Assembly (NCBI GenBank): GCA_015039365.1
Contig: WION01000096.1
Coordinates: forward strand, 1-64,000
DNA from: Amanita rubescens
Lineage: Eukaryota; Basidiomycota; Agaricomycetes; Agaricales; Amanitaceae
DNA length: 64,000 bases
Reading direction: 5' to 3'
Under the pieces are notes generated by a model. That model did no database searches, was not told where the DNA came from, and saw only the letters and a list, made by a program, of their open reading frames with translations. Below are positions 41,206 to 52,938 of the stretch, one piece after another. Numbering within the stretch: the stretch's first letter is position 1; each line of letters starts with the position of its first letter. The translations under genes were made by a program, and so were the position numbers.

Positions 41206-42307
41206 CTAATCATCTAACACCTTTAGCGTTCCACTGAATATCCATTCTATTGGCTTTGTATATCCCTCCAACACATCGCTGTATCCTTGGAATTTGTGAA
41301 AAATAATCCGCCAACTCAAATATAATCTCCCCAGAAAATCGTCTTCAGAGCTATTGCTGTTTGTTGGATCCAAATCTCTATACCAGCAGTGCACATCACC
41401 GATTCTCCTTTGCTTTACGATCAACTCCGTTATCGGTTCTTGAAAGAGCGCGTCAACCGTTATATTTGAAACGGTTTTCCACCCTCTCTTGTGATATTTG
41501 TCTAAAGCGGCCACAATCTTTGTAGTGGTTGGTCCGCAAACGAGCGTGTTTCGTTCACAAAACGTCGAAAAGGGATACAACGAATATGCCGTCTTATGTG
41601 TAATAATGTTCATGACGCATGCTGGTCAAACAATCTTAGATTGTATGTTTTGATATCAAGATGGACTTACTAGAGTGGAATTGAAGAATGGCAAACACGG
41701 GGTCTCTCTCCGTTCCAATGAGTTGAATAATCCTGTCACATCCTTTCTTGACATAGGTGTCAACACTGTTTATTTCCGTTTTTCCCGGATAGCCATCGCC
41801 TTCTTCAAGACTGTCGTTTGTTCCTCTACTCAACTCCAAGCGGGCGTACCCGAGAATCGTCAAAAAAGTACGAACTGGTCCTGTTCTTGATCGATCTACA
41901 TATAAGTCTAGATCTGAATCATCATATTGGACTCTTGCAAACGCTTGAAGGGCCGTCGAGCCGCTTATGACTGCGCCGGTTTTCCGCATCATTCCACGAA
42001 ATAGCTCGATTTCATTCTCGTTCCCGATGTAAGGTTCAAGAATGCGAGATAAAGATATTTGAGAAGACCAATACGACTCTGTTAAGTCATGAAGGTGATG
42101 GCATGTTTTGGATAGGCGAAATATTTCGGTGACTTCCAGCGCATCGAAGAGGCGAAACAAAATTTCGACAGAGATGGCACTGTATAAATTGAATGTTTTA
42201 CTCCAATTGAGTTCCATCTTGTTAAAAGGCTTACCTGTCAATACTGAACGGATTAAACATGTCACAGAGATAAAGCGCCTCATTTGTCTCAGAAAGTGTG
42301 GTTGCAT
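41206..42307 (-). CDS. F-box protein with nucleotidyltransferase-like domain
   Basis: Two exons, 42307-41671 and 41621-41206, with a 49-nt GTAAGT...CAG intron, giving up to 350 residues; an alternative start is the Met at residue 31. An F-box-like segment (ISVEILFRLFDALEVTEIF ... CHHLHDLT) near the start would recruit an SCF ubiquitin ligase. It is followed by a nucleotidyltransferase-fold signature, ISGSTALQAF then DSDLDLYVDR, with the GS and DxD residues intact. The splice join yields the conserved-looking FHSTCVMNIITH. I associate this arrangement with mushroom genomes, where I recall it as common and of unknown role. Gene symbol not assigned. Confidence 0.6.
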
Positions 42308-42832
42308 TTACGGTTAACGAAAAGCTATATATTATTCTGGAAAAACTGTCAATCCTTCCGAAGCGTTCATATGATCAGACACCAACGTGCGAACGGCAAG
42401 AATGACAATCTTTATAAGCATTTAGCCTCATGTCATTTATTGTGGTCCTGGAATCTAAGCTATGCGGAGAACGGAGTTCCGGGGCATGTACGGAGAGGCT
42501 GTGGAGATATATTGTTTGTCGGGCTTATGGTAATCTCGTTAGAAATGCCTCAGAGTGGTAAAGCCGAAAACGGCTCAGATGTCGGGCCGCTCCCGTGCCA
42601 ACAGGAGGATAAGTAGACCAATAGGGTGACTGGGGGGTTCAAAGGTGAGAAAGTGGATGTGTTTGCGTAAAGTAAGCAATAACAAGGTGGTGGAGAGAAA
42701 GAGAGAGAATGAGAAGAGACGTTGAGCTGAGCCGCATCATTTCGCGATTGGGGAAGAGCCCAAATCGATTTACTAGATAATCCTAACAGGTTATCACGGA
42801 TCACGGGCAACTGTGACACTTGAATTACGCTT
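42308..42832. other. Spacer between cargo genes and Helitron gene
   Basis: No gene seen. A GCCG-aaaa-CGGC hairpin near 42562-42573 and an AG-rich run (about 42688-42720) are the only structures. Base composition shifts here from gene-like to AT-rich. Confidence 0.45.
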
Positions 42833-45800
42833 TTGGTTGTTTGTACGTGTAATCACTTCACTATCTCCAACGATGAGCGTCGAACTGATAATGCAGAATT
42901 TGCCTGTACATTGTACGCTGCTATCCGCCTTTTTCTTCACCTTATTTATATGTCATTTAAAGCAATGTTTGTCAATCGCGAAACCAGCCCTCCTGACATG
43001 GGTAACGTTACGGATTGTATTGCGATATCGATTTGGAATTATAATGCAGCAGGTCACGGAGCGTTTTCAGGCTTGACTTCAATGTCCGGCTTGAACATGT
43101 GGTACGTCACCGTGAAACACTTGCCAATATCGAAGTGTAAATCATTAATTATACTGTATAGCGTCTTTCGCTCCCTTTTGACGAAAAACACGTCTTTCCA
43201 TGTCGCAGACTTAGTCTCAAATGATCTGGTATATGTAAAAGATGTGAAGAGTGGAATTATTGAAGTCAATAGCGGTGAGGAGTCAATAACTGTCGTGGAT
43301 AAACATGCTAGAATAATTTTAGATTCAGACTTCAAGACCGGGATTGTTATTAGTACGCGTGAACTGTACGTGATATTTGTCAAAACCTCAAAAGGAGGTA
43401 TACCTTTATATGCCCTATCAATGGGTGGAAATATATACATGCAAGTGGCATTATGCTGTATTGAGGAAGGGTGCATGGTGCGTAAACTGTTGAAACACAT
43501 GAATGGTGAAAGTATTATTCGTGGAATGTTTGTCCTTCTGTACAATACCTCAAATAGAGGTGAATGCTTAGGATTGTTAGCAATGAGTGAAGACATTCTT
43601 CTTGGAATTAGATTAAATTGTGGAGTGGGTTGTTCCAAAACAGAAAAACAGGTGAAACTGAAGGGTGGACATCGCCCTCGTGTGATCACTTACCATATTA
43701 TTGCCCCATACATTCCAAAGTCCTTTCCTTATGTGGGAGATGAATCTAAATTCTGCTTTGTTGGACATGCAAAAGGAGCAGAATTAGATGAATACTTAGA
43801 TGGATGCCACATTATACTAAACATTCCTTTAGAAATCCTTGCTTCTCATGTGCTTCTTGAAACAGGACAAAAAATTGCAAAACTACATGGTATGATCATA
43901 AGCCGCCCAAGGGTGGCTCTGTTGCAAACACAATTTAGAGAACATTCTTGTGATTCTGAGTGTGTGGGATATCGTACTGTTATATCATTGTTGCAAAAAA
44001 ACTTAGATTCTAACTTGAAAAAAAAAGAACAAAATAGGCTTAGAGTTAAATCATACAGATCAAAATTACTGTCTGATGCAGAACAAAGTAGTGCCAAGAG
44101 TTTAAACAAAACAGCGATGAAAACAAGTAACAGCGATAATTTGAAATTTGATTTTAAAGAACAAAACTTAAAAAATGAGCAGTTTCCTCCACCACCTTTG
44201 GATAAGTTGTCATCAGTAAAAATTATAAAATCTGCATGTGATGCTTTTGCAGCATCAGAGTTTGAAGAAAGTGGTTGTGCAGTCTGTGGACAATTGGTAC
44301 CTTTAAAGAACTTGTCACGATTATCTGCAGTATCTAAATTGCTGAATATACTTTCAGCACCTGGTCTGACAAGAAGGGAGAGGTTTAGTGAGCATGAAGG
44401 AATTACTGAGTATAATGTTGCTTTGGATTTGTCTTGTGATAAAATTTGCAATGACTGCAGAGCATCAATAAGGAAAGATAAAGTGCCTAGGTATGCTCTT
44501 GCTAAAGGCTTATGGCTAGGGACTGTGCCTGAAGTTCTGTCTTGTTTGCGCTTTGTAGAAAGAATGCTAGTGGCAAGAGTAAGGCATAGCTGTTGTTGTG
44601 TAAGAATAGCATCAGGTATGAGAAAAATGAAAGCAAATGCAATTGCTTTTCAATCTCCAATACCTCTTATATTTAATATCTTACCTCCAGCAAAAGAGGA
44701 TATAGAAGATGTGCTGGCCATAATGTTTACTGGACCTTGCAAGCCAACAGTTGCTGATTTTAAAAGAACTCCATTTTTAATTCGTAGAAATCATGTGAGG
44801 AAGGCATTGGAGTGGTTGAAGCTTAACCATATGGATTATGCAGATGTCATGATCTCAGACAAAAATTTGGAGGAGTATCCTGAGGATGTACCACCTGTGA
44901 GTGTTACATATAAATGTCTAGCTTCAAATAAAACTCCTGAAGGAATGAGTGTATTTGATGATGAGGATGAGGATGGAACAGTTAAAGGGGACTGTGCTTT
45001 CACAGTGCATGGCATAACAGGTGAAGATATCAACACAATGTCAACTTATGCAATTAAAGCAAAGGCATTGCAGCATTTAAATAACAATGGAAAAATTTTA
45101 GCTGTTGGACATTCAGAACAGCCTGAAAGTATTTGGGATAATCCAAGATTATATCCACAAATGTTTCCTTGGCTTTTCCCTTATGGACTTGGAGGTATAG
45201 GTTCAGTTAAATATGTTGGAGAGCTTGAACATAAAAGACGCCTCCTAATGTATCACGACAAAAGGTTTCAGACAGATCCCACTTTTCCTTTTGTCGCATT
45301 TAATCATGCTCAGATAAAGACAGCAACTAGTCAAAGTTTCCTGCTTGCTGATAAACATGTCTTTCAAGATATTACCAATAGATTGTTGTCTCTTGATATG
45401 AATTCTGTAAAATCATTAATTGAAAGACTTGCAAATGATGATAGTGGGAAAGCAGAAACAGAGGAGGAAAAAAAATGTTATCAAATAATAAGAGATTTAG
45501 ATCATGTTCAAGGAAAAGTCAAAGGATCCATTACAAGCAAGAAATGGATGAGAAATGAGATATGGTCATTGATAAATCACTGTGGTGCTCCTTTCTGGTA
45601 CATAACTTTATCTCCTGCTGATGTGAAGCATCCAATCTGTATATACTATGCAAACAGAGAAGAAAGCTTTCAACCTGATCTGAAAGATTATGAGGAGCGA
45701 TTACGTTCAATCTGTGGTAATCCTGTTGCAGGGGCACGATTCTTCCATTTTGTTGTAAATGTTTTTATAAAGCATGTATTAGGTGTGGATAGTAAGCATA

Positions 45801-48800
45801 GGGGGTTGTATGGAAAAATAAGAGCATATTATGGTACTGTTGAGCAACAGGGAAGATTGACTCTACATCTTCACATGCTTCTGTGGTTAATGGGAAATTT
45901 AACTCCTCAAGAAATGAAAGAAAAGATTCTGGATCCAAATTCAGATTTCCAAAAAAGAATTATTGATTGGATTGAAAGTTGTCAAGTAGGAGAATTTTTA
46001 ACTGGAAGAATGGAGGATGTTAAGGTGAAAATTGATCAACAAGAATCTACAGAAGGTTATGTGGACCCTATGGAGACAATGCCAATACCTCCCCCAGACT
46101 GTTGTAAAGGCAAACATTCTATAGCTGATGACTGCACAAAATGCAATGCACTAAATGATTGGTGGATGAAATTTGATGAAACTGTAGATGATCTTATCTT
46201 TAAATCAAATGTTCACAACTGTGAAAGAGGTAGAAACAAAGATGGCTCAAGAAAGGCTAATTTAGCATATGTGGGATGCAAAGATAACAAATTTGGAAAA
46301 TGTAAAGCTAGATTCCCCCGTTCTACATTTGACAAATCTCATATTGATTGTGAAACAGGATCAATTAATATAAAAAAGAAGGAGGAATGGATTAATACTC
46401 TCACTCCTGCTGTAACATATTTATTTCGTTGCAATACAGATGTTACTTGTATGTGGTCAGGTACTGCACTCAAAGCTGTTGTCCTTTACGTCTCTGATTA
46501 CATCTAGTGTTTCTATTTCCAGTCTCTCAGGACCGAAAAAGACTGGAACTGGACCGGACCAGGACCGATTTGGACCGGACTGCAGTCTCAGGTCTTAGGA
46601 GGTCCAAGGGCAGTCCGGTTCCGGTCTTTTTAAATTTTTAAAATCAAAAAAACCGCAAAAGACCGGTCTAGACCGGTCCTAGACCGCTAATTGTCACATG
46701 TGACCAACACAGTCATGTTCTCCTATATTTTAGCTTTTTTTTGAGTATTGAAACATAAAAAACAGTTGAGATTTGAGTTCACAGTAGTAAAGTTTGTCAA
46801 AAGTTATATATAACATGTGAATTTTGAAATCATCTGTTGTTGCAACACTCCAGGTAAGGTATTCTGAAATTAACTAATCTAGGTATGCTCTAGTACATCC
46901 AATGGAACATAGTTGAACAGTGGGAGGGTGAGGGTCAGCAACACTGGGCTTCATTCTCTCTTTGGTGATCTCTTTGGCAATCTCTTTGGCAATGTTTGGC
47001 AGTCTCCTGGCATCATTAAAAATGGTTTAATGTGGCTTATCTGGAGTGCAAATGGGTGTGAGATGATGTGAGGGGGTGGAGTGGGGTCTAATGGGACAAG
47101 CTGAGCAGTGGGAGGGTGAGGGTCAGCAACACTGGGCTTCATTCTCTCTTTGGTGATCTCTTTGGCAATCTCTTTGGCAATGTTTGGCAGTCTCCTGGCA
47201 TCATCAAAAATGGTTTTATGTGGCTCATCTGAGTGCAGCTGGGTGTGAGAGGGTGTGAGAGGGTGAGGGTTAGGAACATATTGACTCTATTTATGAAGTT
47301 TTGTAGTTTGAAATTGTTGTATGGGAGACATAGGGACATAGAAACTAATGTAAGGACTGGTCCAGACCAGTCCAAGACCAGTCCAGACCAGTCCAAGACC
47401 GGTCCAGATCAGGACCAGTCCTGGACCAGTCTTAACCGGTCTTTTTTTTAAATTAAGACCGGTCTTGCGGTCTTAAGCGGTCCAGTTCCGGTCTTTTCGA
47501 TATCAGGGACACCCTGAGACCGGTCCGGTTTCGGTCTTTCCAAAAAAGGAAAAAAAACCGGACCGGACCGGACCTTGAATCACTAATTACATCACAAAGA
47601 GTGGGCTTAAAACACATGTGGTATTTGAAGTGATAAAAAGTGTCTTTGAAAGAAATCATGACATTCTTAATGGTAACATTTCTGAAAAAGAAAAAGCAAG
47701 AAGATTAATAAACAAAACTGTTAACCTGCTTTCAACAAAAATGGAGATGGGTGCACCAATGGTATGTATGTATCTGCTGGGTAATCCAGATCACTACACA
47801 AGTCATGTATTTGTGCCATTTTACTGGAAAACCTATGTCAATGAGGTTTATCGAGCTTGGTATCCTGACAGAGAAGATATAAGACCATCAAAGATGACAC
47901 TCTTAAGACAACAAAAGAGGATTATAGGATTGTCACCAGTGGATGATTATATATATAGACCCATTGAGTTAGACAATATGTGTCTATATGACTGGATTCG
48001 GTGTTGTAAAAGAAAGAAACTTCCACATTTAAAAAAGAATACTGTAGAAAATGATGAAGATGTTGAAATGATTGATGTTGATGGGAATGATGATTTAGAG
48101 TCAAATGGATCTTATGAGGATGATAATGACCCATATGAAAGTGATGATACAAGTGGAAAAACTGCTACCATTAACAGCCCTTTGCCTAAATCAATGTATA
48201 GATTTCTAGAATCTCATCCTTTACACAAGTCCCATGGATGTGTTACAAAAAGGGATTATGTTGATGTGGTAGCAAACTTTATAGGCATCTTACCTCGGAG
48301 TGACAAAGGTGATAGAGAAGACTACTGCATCACAATGTTAGTTTTGTTCAAGCCTTGGCGTAATCCTATGAAGCTAAAAGAGTCTCTTTCAACTTGGGAT
48401 GAAACATTTTTGGCACATAAATTCTCTGATAGACAAATGGAACTGATGAAGAATTTCAACATTAAGTATGAATGCCTTGATGCTCGAGATGATTATAATG
48501 CACAAATGAAAAAAGATATTAATTTGAACTTCTTTGCATATGGGGAGGAGAATGAAAATGATGAAGGTCATTTTGATCCTGAAATGTTTACAAACTTAGG
48601 CCATGCTGATGGAGATATTGTAAGCACTGATATGTTGGGAAAGTCAGAATTGCGTCGACAAAGAGAAGCTGATGAGATGAGAAATGTGCTCTTTCTCACT
48701 GGATGGTCAAAAAGTGTTAGGAACCATGAAAATTTAGCAGCTAAAGCTGCATATGTTCCTTCAGTAACAATGAATGCTGCTGAGTGGAAAGGAAGAGTTC

Positions 48801-51673
48801 AGGCCATTAAACAAAGAGTATTAGATGCTAAAATGGATATTAATAAGACCTCAAACTGTACTGTTTCTACTTCAATCCATACAATGTTTGGGAACATTGT
48901 GAAGGTAATAGATAAATCATTTTTGGAAAAAAAGTTTTATACAACAAAAAATGAATCATCTATTCAAGATATTTGTCAAGATTTTAAGTTGAATGAAGAG
49001 CAGAGACGTGCATTTGAAATAGTGGCCCATCATATTGTTTTTCCCTTTTCAGATCAACTCAAGATGTATATAGGTGGGATGGGTGGAACAGGGAAGTCAC
49101 AGGTGATAAAAGCAATCACTCAATACTTTAGTGACCGTGGTGAATCTTATCGATTTATAATTGTTGCACCAACAGGGTCAGCAGCAGCTCTGTTAGGTGG
49201 TTCCACATATCACTCTGTTCTTGGCATAAATGAGAAATTTGTTAATATAACTAACAAATTGTTAACTCAGGTTCGTACAAGGCTAAAGGGTGTTGATTAT
49301 GTTTTTCTTGATGAAGTGTCTATGCTATCTGCTTATGAATTGTATAAAATTAGTGTCCAGCTGTGTAGAGTCATGAACAAACCTGAAGTTCCATTTGGAG
49401 GTCTTAACATGTTATTTGCAGGAGATTTTGGACAGTTGCCACCACCTATGGGGGGGGAGAGTGTATCATTGTATAGCAGAAGTATAGGTAATTATGCTAG
49501 ACACTTGAGGTCTCAGGAGGAAGCAATGGGGAGATCACTATGGCATCAAGTAACAACTGTTGTAATTTTAAGAAAGAATATGTGACAGCAAAAGAACAGC
49601 TCAGATGATGATAGGTTGCGTAGGTGTCTAGAAAATATGAGATATAAAGATTGCACTGTGGAAGATATCAAATTTTTGAGATCATTGGTTACTTCTTTAA
49701 ATCCAAAAAAAGGATCCATATGTAATACTGAGTTTAGAAATATTGCCATAATTACAGCCAAAAATGCTCAGAAGGATGAGATAAATACAATAGGTTGTTT
49801 AAGATTTGCAGAGGAAACAAATCAGAAAATTACAAATTTCTACTCAGATGATTCATTATGTGGAATTTCTGATGAAAAAGAGGGAAGGAAAAGATCAAGG
49901 GGAAGAAGATCCTTGGCGGAAATTAATGAAAATGTGCAGAAGATATTGTGGGACTTGCCTCATTCTTCTGCTGACAAACAAATACCAGGAAAACTGAGTT
50001 TGTGCATTGGTCTTCCTGTGTTAATTAAATGTAATGTTGCTACTGAGTTGTGCATCACAAATGGTCAGGAAGCTACTGTTGTTGGTTGGCAATCAAAACT
50101 TGGCAGCAGAGGTCAACTGATGATTGAAACATTATTCCTAGAATTGAAGAATCCACCATACAATATACAAATCGATGGATTGATGGAAAATGTTGTCCCA
50201 TTGACATGTTCATCAAACACAATGACATGCTCTTTGCCTGATGATACAAAGTTGACTATACGTAGAACACAAGTTGAGGTGTTACCCAATTTTGCTATGA
50301 CAGACTTTGCTTCACAAGGAAAGACACGGCCATTTAATCCAGTGGATTTGAACAATTGCAGATCACATCAAGCCTTTTATACCACATTGTCTAGAAGTGC
50401 CTCAGCTGCAGGAACAATTATTTTGCAGGGTTTTGACAGCAAGAAAATTACAGGAAAGGCATCTGGAGCTTTAAGACAAGAGTTTAGGGATCTTGAATTG
50501 CTGGATGAAATAACTAAACTGAAATACCTTAGTAAATTGCCTGAAGGTGTAGTGGGAGATCAAAGAAATGACTTGATACAGAGCTACAGATCTCATAAAG
50601 GGTTAAGTTATGTACCTGAAAATATACACAAATCTATCAAGTGGAGTGAATTGGATCCCATGTTGGAACCCATATTGGGAACAGAACCATGGAGTGTTGT
50701 CACTCCAAAAAATAAAACAAACAGTGATGAAAGTGAGGTTTTGAAAAAGAAAATTGGCATTAAACGACATTTGGATTTAAATGAAGATGACTCAAGTGTA
50801 AAAAAAAAAAGAAAACTGAACAAAGATGTAAATGGTGAAACAAATGGTAGACTGCCTATTGGTTTCACATGGTACCAAAACAGTTGTGCATATGATTGTG
50901 TATTAAGTATAATTTTGGGCATTTGGATGGACAATAGAGGTGGTTCTGACCAAGATGTATTAAGATTTTTTAAAAATGACCATATGAAACAAATCTTTTC
51001 TGGCTTTAAAAAAGCATTGAAAAATGTAAGCTACCTGGGACATGTTAGAGACAGGTTGAGACATAACTTAGAAAAGAAATCTAAAGAGAAATTTGCTTGG
51101 GGTGAGTTTACTTCTATACATGACATTTTAGACTACATGTTAGAAACAAAAGACACTTCTGTTAATTCTATTATTACTTGCCCCCATCACACATCATATT
51201 ATGATGTTGGACTAAAAAACTGTCTGATGAATGCAGGAACAGAACCAAAATCATCAGTAATAAATTGGTTGACAGATTGGAGGGAAATTAGCAATGAATT
51301 TTGTGACTTGTGTAATAATTATAGGCAGATTGTAATGAAAATCTGCAATGTCTTACCCTTTATTGCATTACACTTCTCAAATCAACATCCTAGAATTGAC
51401 TTCACATTGGAGTTAAGAATTAACGATGCAATAACAGTTTATGAATTGAGAGGTGTAACATATTTTGGTGATAGTCACTATACTTCACGTATTGTGAGAG
51501 AAGACAAATCGGTTTACTTCCATGATGGAGTTGCAACAGGCAACAGTGTTATTTATGAAGGAAAGTTAGGTGATATTAATTTACATAAATGTAGAGGTAA
51601 GTTGGCTTGTGGTGCAATATACAGCAAAAGAGATGAGGCAGGACTTCACATGGGAGATATGTATCATCAATGA
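42833..51673 (+). CDS. Helitron Rep-helicase with C-terminal cysteine-peptidase-like domain (broken by a MITE and one stop)
   Basis: One frame of about 2,580 codons once MITE E4 with one TSD is set aside; the only other interruption is TGA 49583-49585. The exact start is uncertain, since the first codon is not ATG and introns may lie before 43690. Order: zinc-cysteine N-terminal part (CAVCGQ ... CNDC), DUF6570-like region, Helitron_like_N Rep domain with the HUH motif in GRLTLHLHMLLWL (45850-45890), then the segment around the MITE (YVSDYI | TKSGLKTHV). Next come a PIF1-type helicase with Walker A GGMGGTGKS (about 49077) and Walker B FLDEVSM (about 49306), helicase C-terminal motifs, and an extra 270-residue tail. 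The tail has NSCAYDC (50878), GDSHYT (51469) and FHDG, the Cys-His-Asp order of ubiquitin-specific-protease-like enzymes. Rep nicks and joins single strands in rolling-circle transposition, and the helicase unwinds. The tail's role is unknown. Confidence 0.85.
46505..47585 (+). mobile_element. hAT-like MITE, family E copy 4 (E4), inside the Helitron gene
   Basis: Ends TAGTGTTTCTATTTCC / GGACCTTGAATCACTA, TSD ATTACATC (46497-46504 and 47586-47593). Its first TAG stops the Helitron frame; removal restores it. It contains a 188-bp tandem duplication (46918-47105 and 47106 onward) and dense GGACCGGTC-like palindromes. Confidence 0.93.
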
Positions 51674-51909
51674 TTTGGTAGTTCATAACTTGAGAGGCAG
51701 ACTAAGATATTTCACTATAAATCTCTTATTCTGAGTTAAGACAAAATGGTTTTATTGGTATATGATTACTATATCAACTGGAAATAGTGTTATATGTGAA
51801 ATAAAAATTGGGTGATATTTACTTGTATAAATATATGGTAAGAGCAAAAGACTTTAGTGGGAAAGTGGCCTCGGTCTTGCCACACAAAGTGGTGGCCCAC
51901 ATTTTCAAG
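51674..51909 (+). other. Helitron 3' region and terminus
   Basis: Non-coding tail after the Rep-helicase stop. It ends in the hairpin GCCAC/GTGGC (51879-51896) and CACATTTTCAAG. The terminus is CAAG rather than the canonical CTRR. Confidence 0.55.
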
Positions 51910-52227
51910 TTATCAATATGACAGGAAACTCGATTTTTTGACAAATCAATTCAAACAATATATGTCATTGTATTGGCTTTTCAATAAAGTCATATCCTAT
52001 ATCTTTAGGATCAAACAATGGTAAATATTGTATAATGTATACAACAAGCATTATAGGAATATCAAAGAAATATAATACAAGGGATTAAGGTGAAAGCAGC
52101 ATGTAGTCTGGATCCCTGTACTTGTACACGAAATGAGAGATCTTCTGTGAAGACTTTATAAGTCTTACAATTCCGGTGACTCGTATAAAATATTTTATAT
52201 ATTCCTGGATAACTTAGTGAGGGGGTG
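51910..52227 (+). other. Copia-like interior, right part, with polypurine tract
   Basis: The same hairpin style as 26641-33058 (e.g. AAGACTT-tat-AAGTCTT at 52150-52166), so this belongs to the copia-like element. It ends in GTGAGGGGGTG (52217-52227), a plausible polypurine tract next to the 3' LTR. Confidence 0.65.
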
Positions 52228-52674
52228 TGTTAAAGTTATCTTATCTAATCATATAAGATAACATATATCTTATCTTATCTCATATAAGATAATACATCAT
52301 ATCTTATCCTATAGATTAGGATATACAGATTAGATGTACATATACATACATAGGATATTGATATATCCTATAGTCGCTTGCATCATCCCATTACTGCGGT
52401 AGATGCGTCATAGCTGTGCTAGACGTCATATCATACGTCATACACAGCTCTTCCTCTATTTACTATACTTTGTACTTATTAGGATACTAGTAGTATATAA
52501 GACTACCTGTACGTAGGTATAAATAAGAACCTTCCTTCTCCTCTTACCACCACATCCTATATTCATAGGATAGTGAGTTATACATTTGAGGTCATCACCG
52601 CCACTCTACACTCCACTCTAAGTAAGTATTCACTTTAATACTTAGACGCTGTGCTGCTGGGCGTATCTTCGTCA
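52228..52674 (+). repeat. Copia-like element 3' LTR
   Basis: 447 bp, TGTTAAAG to CTTCGTCA. Provides the empty site for MITE E3. It is followed by the second GGGAG of the target duplication. Confidence 0.93.
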
Positions 52675-52938
52675 GGGAGATCCTCTGGTAAGATGATAGG
52701 AAGCAAAATGGGGTTGACGAGTCTTTCGTTAATCTCATCATCGATGGTGGTGTTAGCGGTGACAATATCACTTTCAGCGGCAACAGCATTGACGGCAGCA
52801 GAAATGGCAGCGGCTGTAGCGGCATTGGTGGCAGCGATGGTTCTTGCTCTTTCAAAGTAATTGTTGACAAGTTCTTCATTGATAGGAGGAACTCCCATGG
52901 TGAAGGCAGTGGTATTGAAAACGAGTAATCCTTCTCGC
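52675..52938 (-). pseudogene. Chromovirus A2 ORF3, N-terminal side fragment
   Basis: Continues the minus-strand ORF3 from the other side of the copia-like element; contains ERARTIAATNAAT and DDEINERLVNP, close to A1. It is cut off at 52939 by chromovirus B; the rest would lie beyond the window. Confidence 0.88.

Larger units (their letters stand above)
33059..51909 (+). mobile_element. Large Helitron-like element carrying intron-bearing genes (left border inferred)
   Basis: The right border is supported: hairpin GCCAC...GTGGC at 51879-51896, then 13 nt ending CAAG at 51909. The same arrangement occurs at 20134-20159, and copia-like sequence resumes after it. The left border is inferred from where hairpin-type copia sequence stops (about 33058) and a TC (33059-33060) begins; joining 33058 to 51910 would give T^T insertion. 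The right half holds the Rep-helicase gene, the left half five host-like genes with higher GC. A separate insertion ending around 42.6 kb cannot be excluded. Confidence 0.5.
25343..52674 (+). mobile_element. Ty1/copia-like retrotransposon with ~20 kb of nested insertions
   Basis: Two LTRs (25343-26640 and 52228-52674) begin TGTTAAAG and end CTTCGTCA, and the 5-bp TSD GGGAG lies at 25338-25342 and 52675-52679. Joining the flanks restores the chromovirus ORF3 reading frame, so everything between arrived as, or inside, one element. Own sequence is about 25343-33058 plus 51910-52674, minus MITE E3. It encodes a copia-type Gag but no visible protease, integrase or RT, so it is non-autonomous (a gag-only type). 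Confidence 0.9.

Noticed and set aside
43054..43689. Minus-strand 211- and 201-residue frames opposite the Helitron gene
   Set aside because: Shadows of the long Rep-helicase frame.
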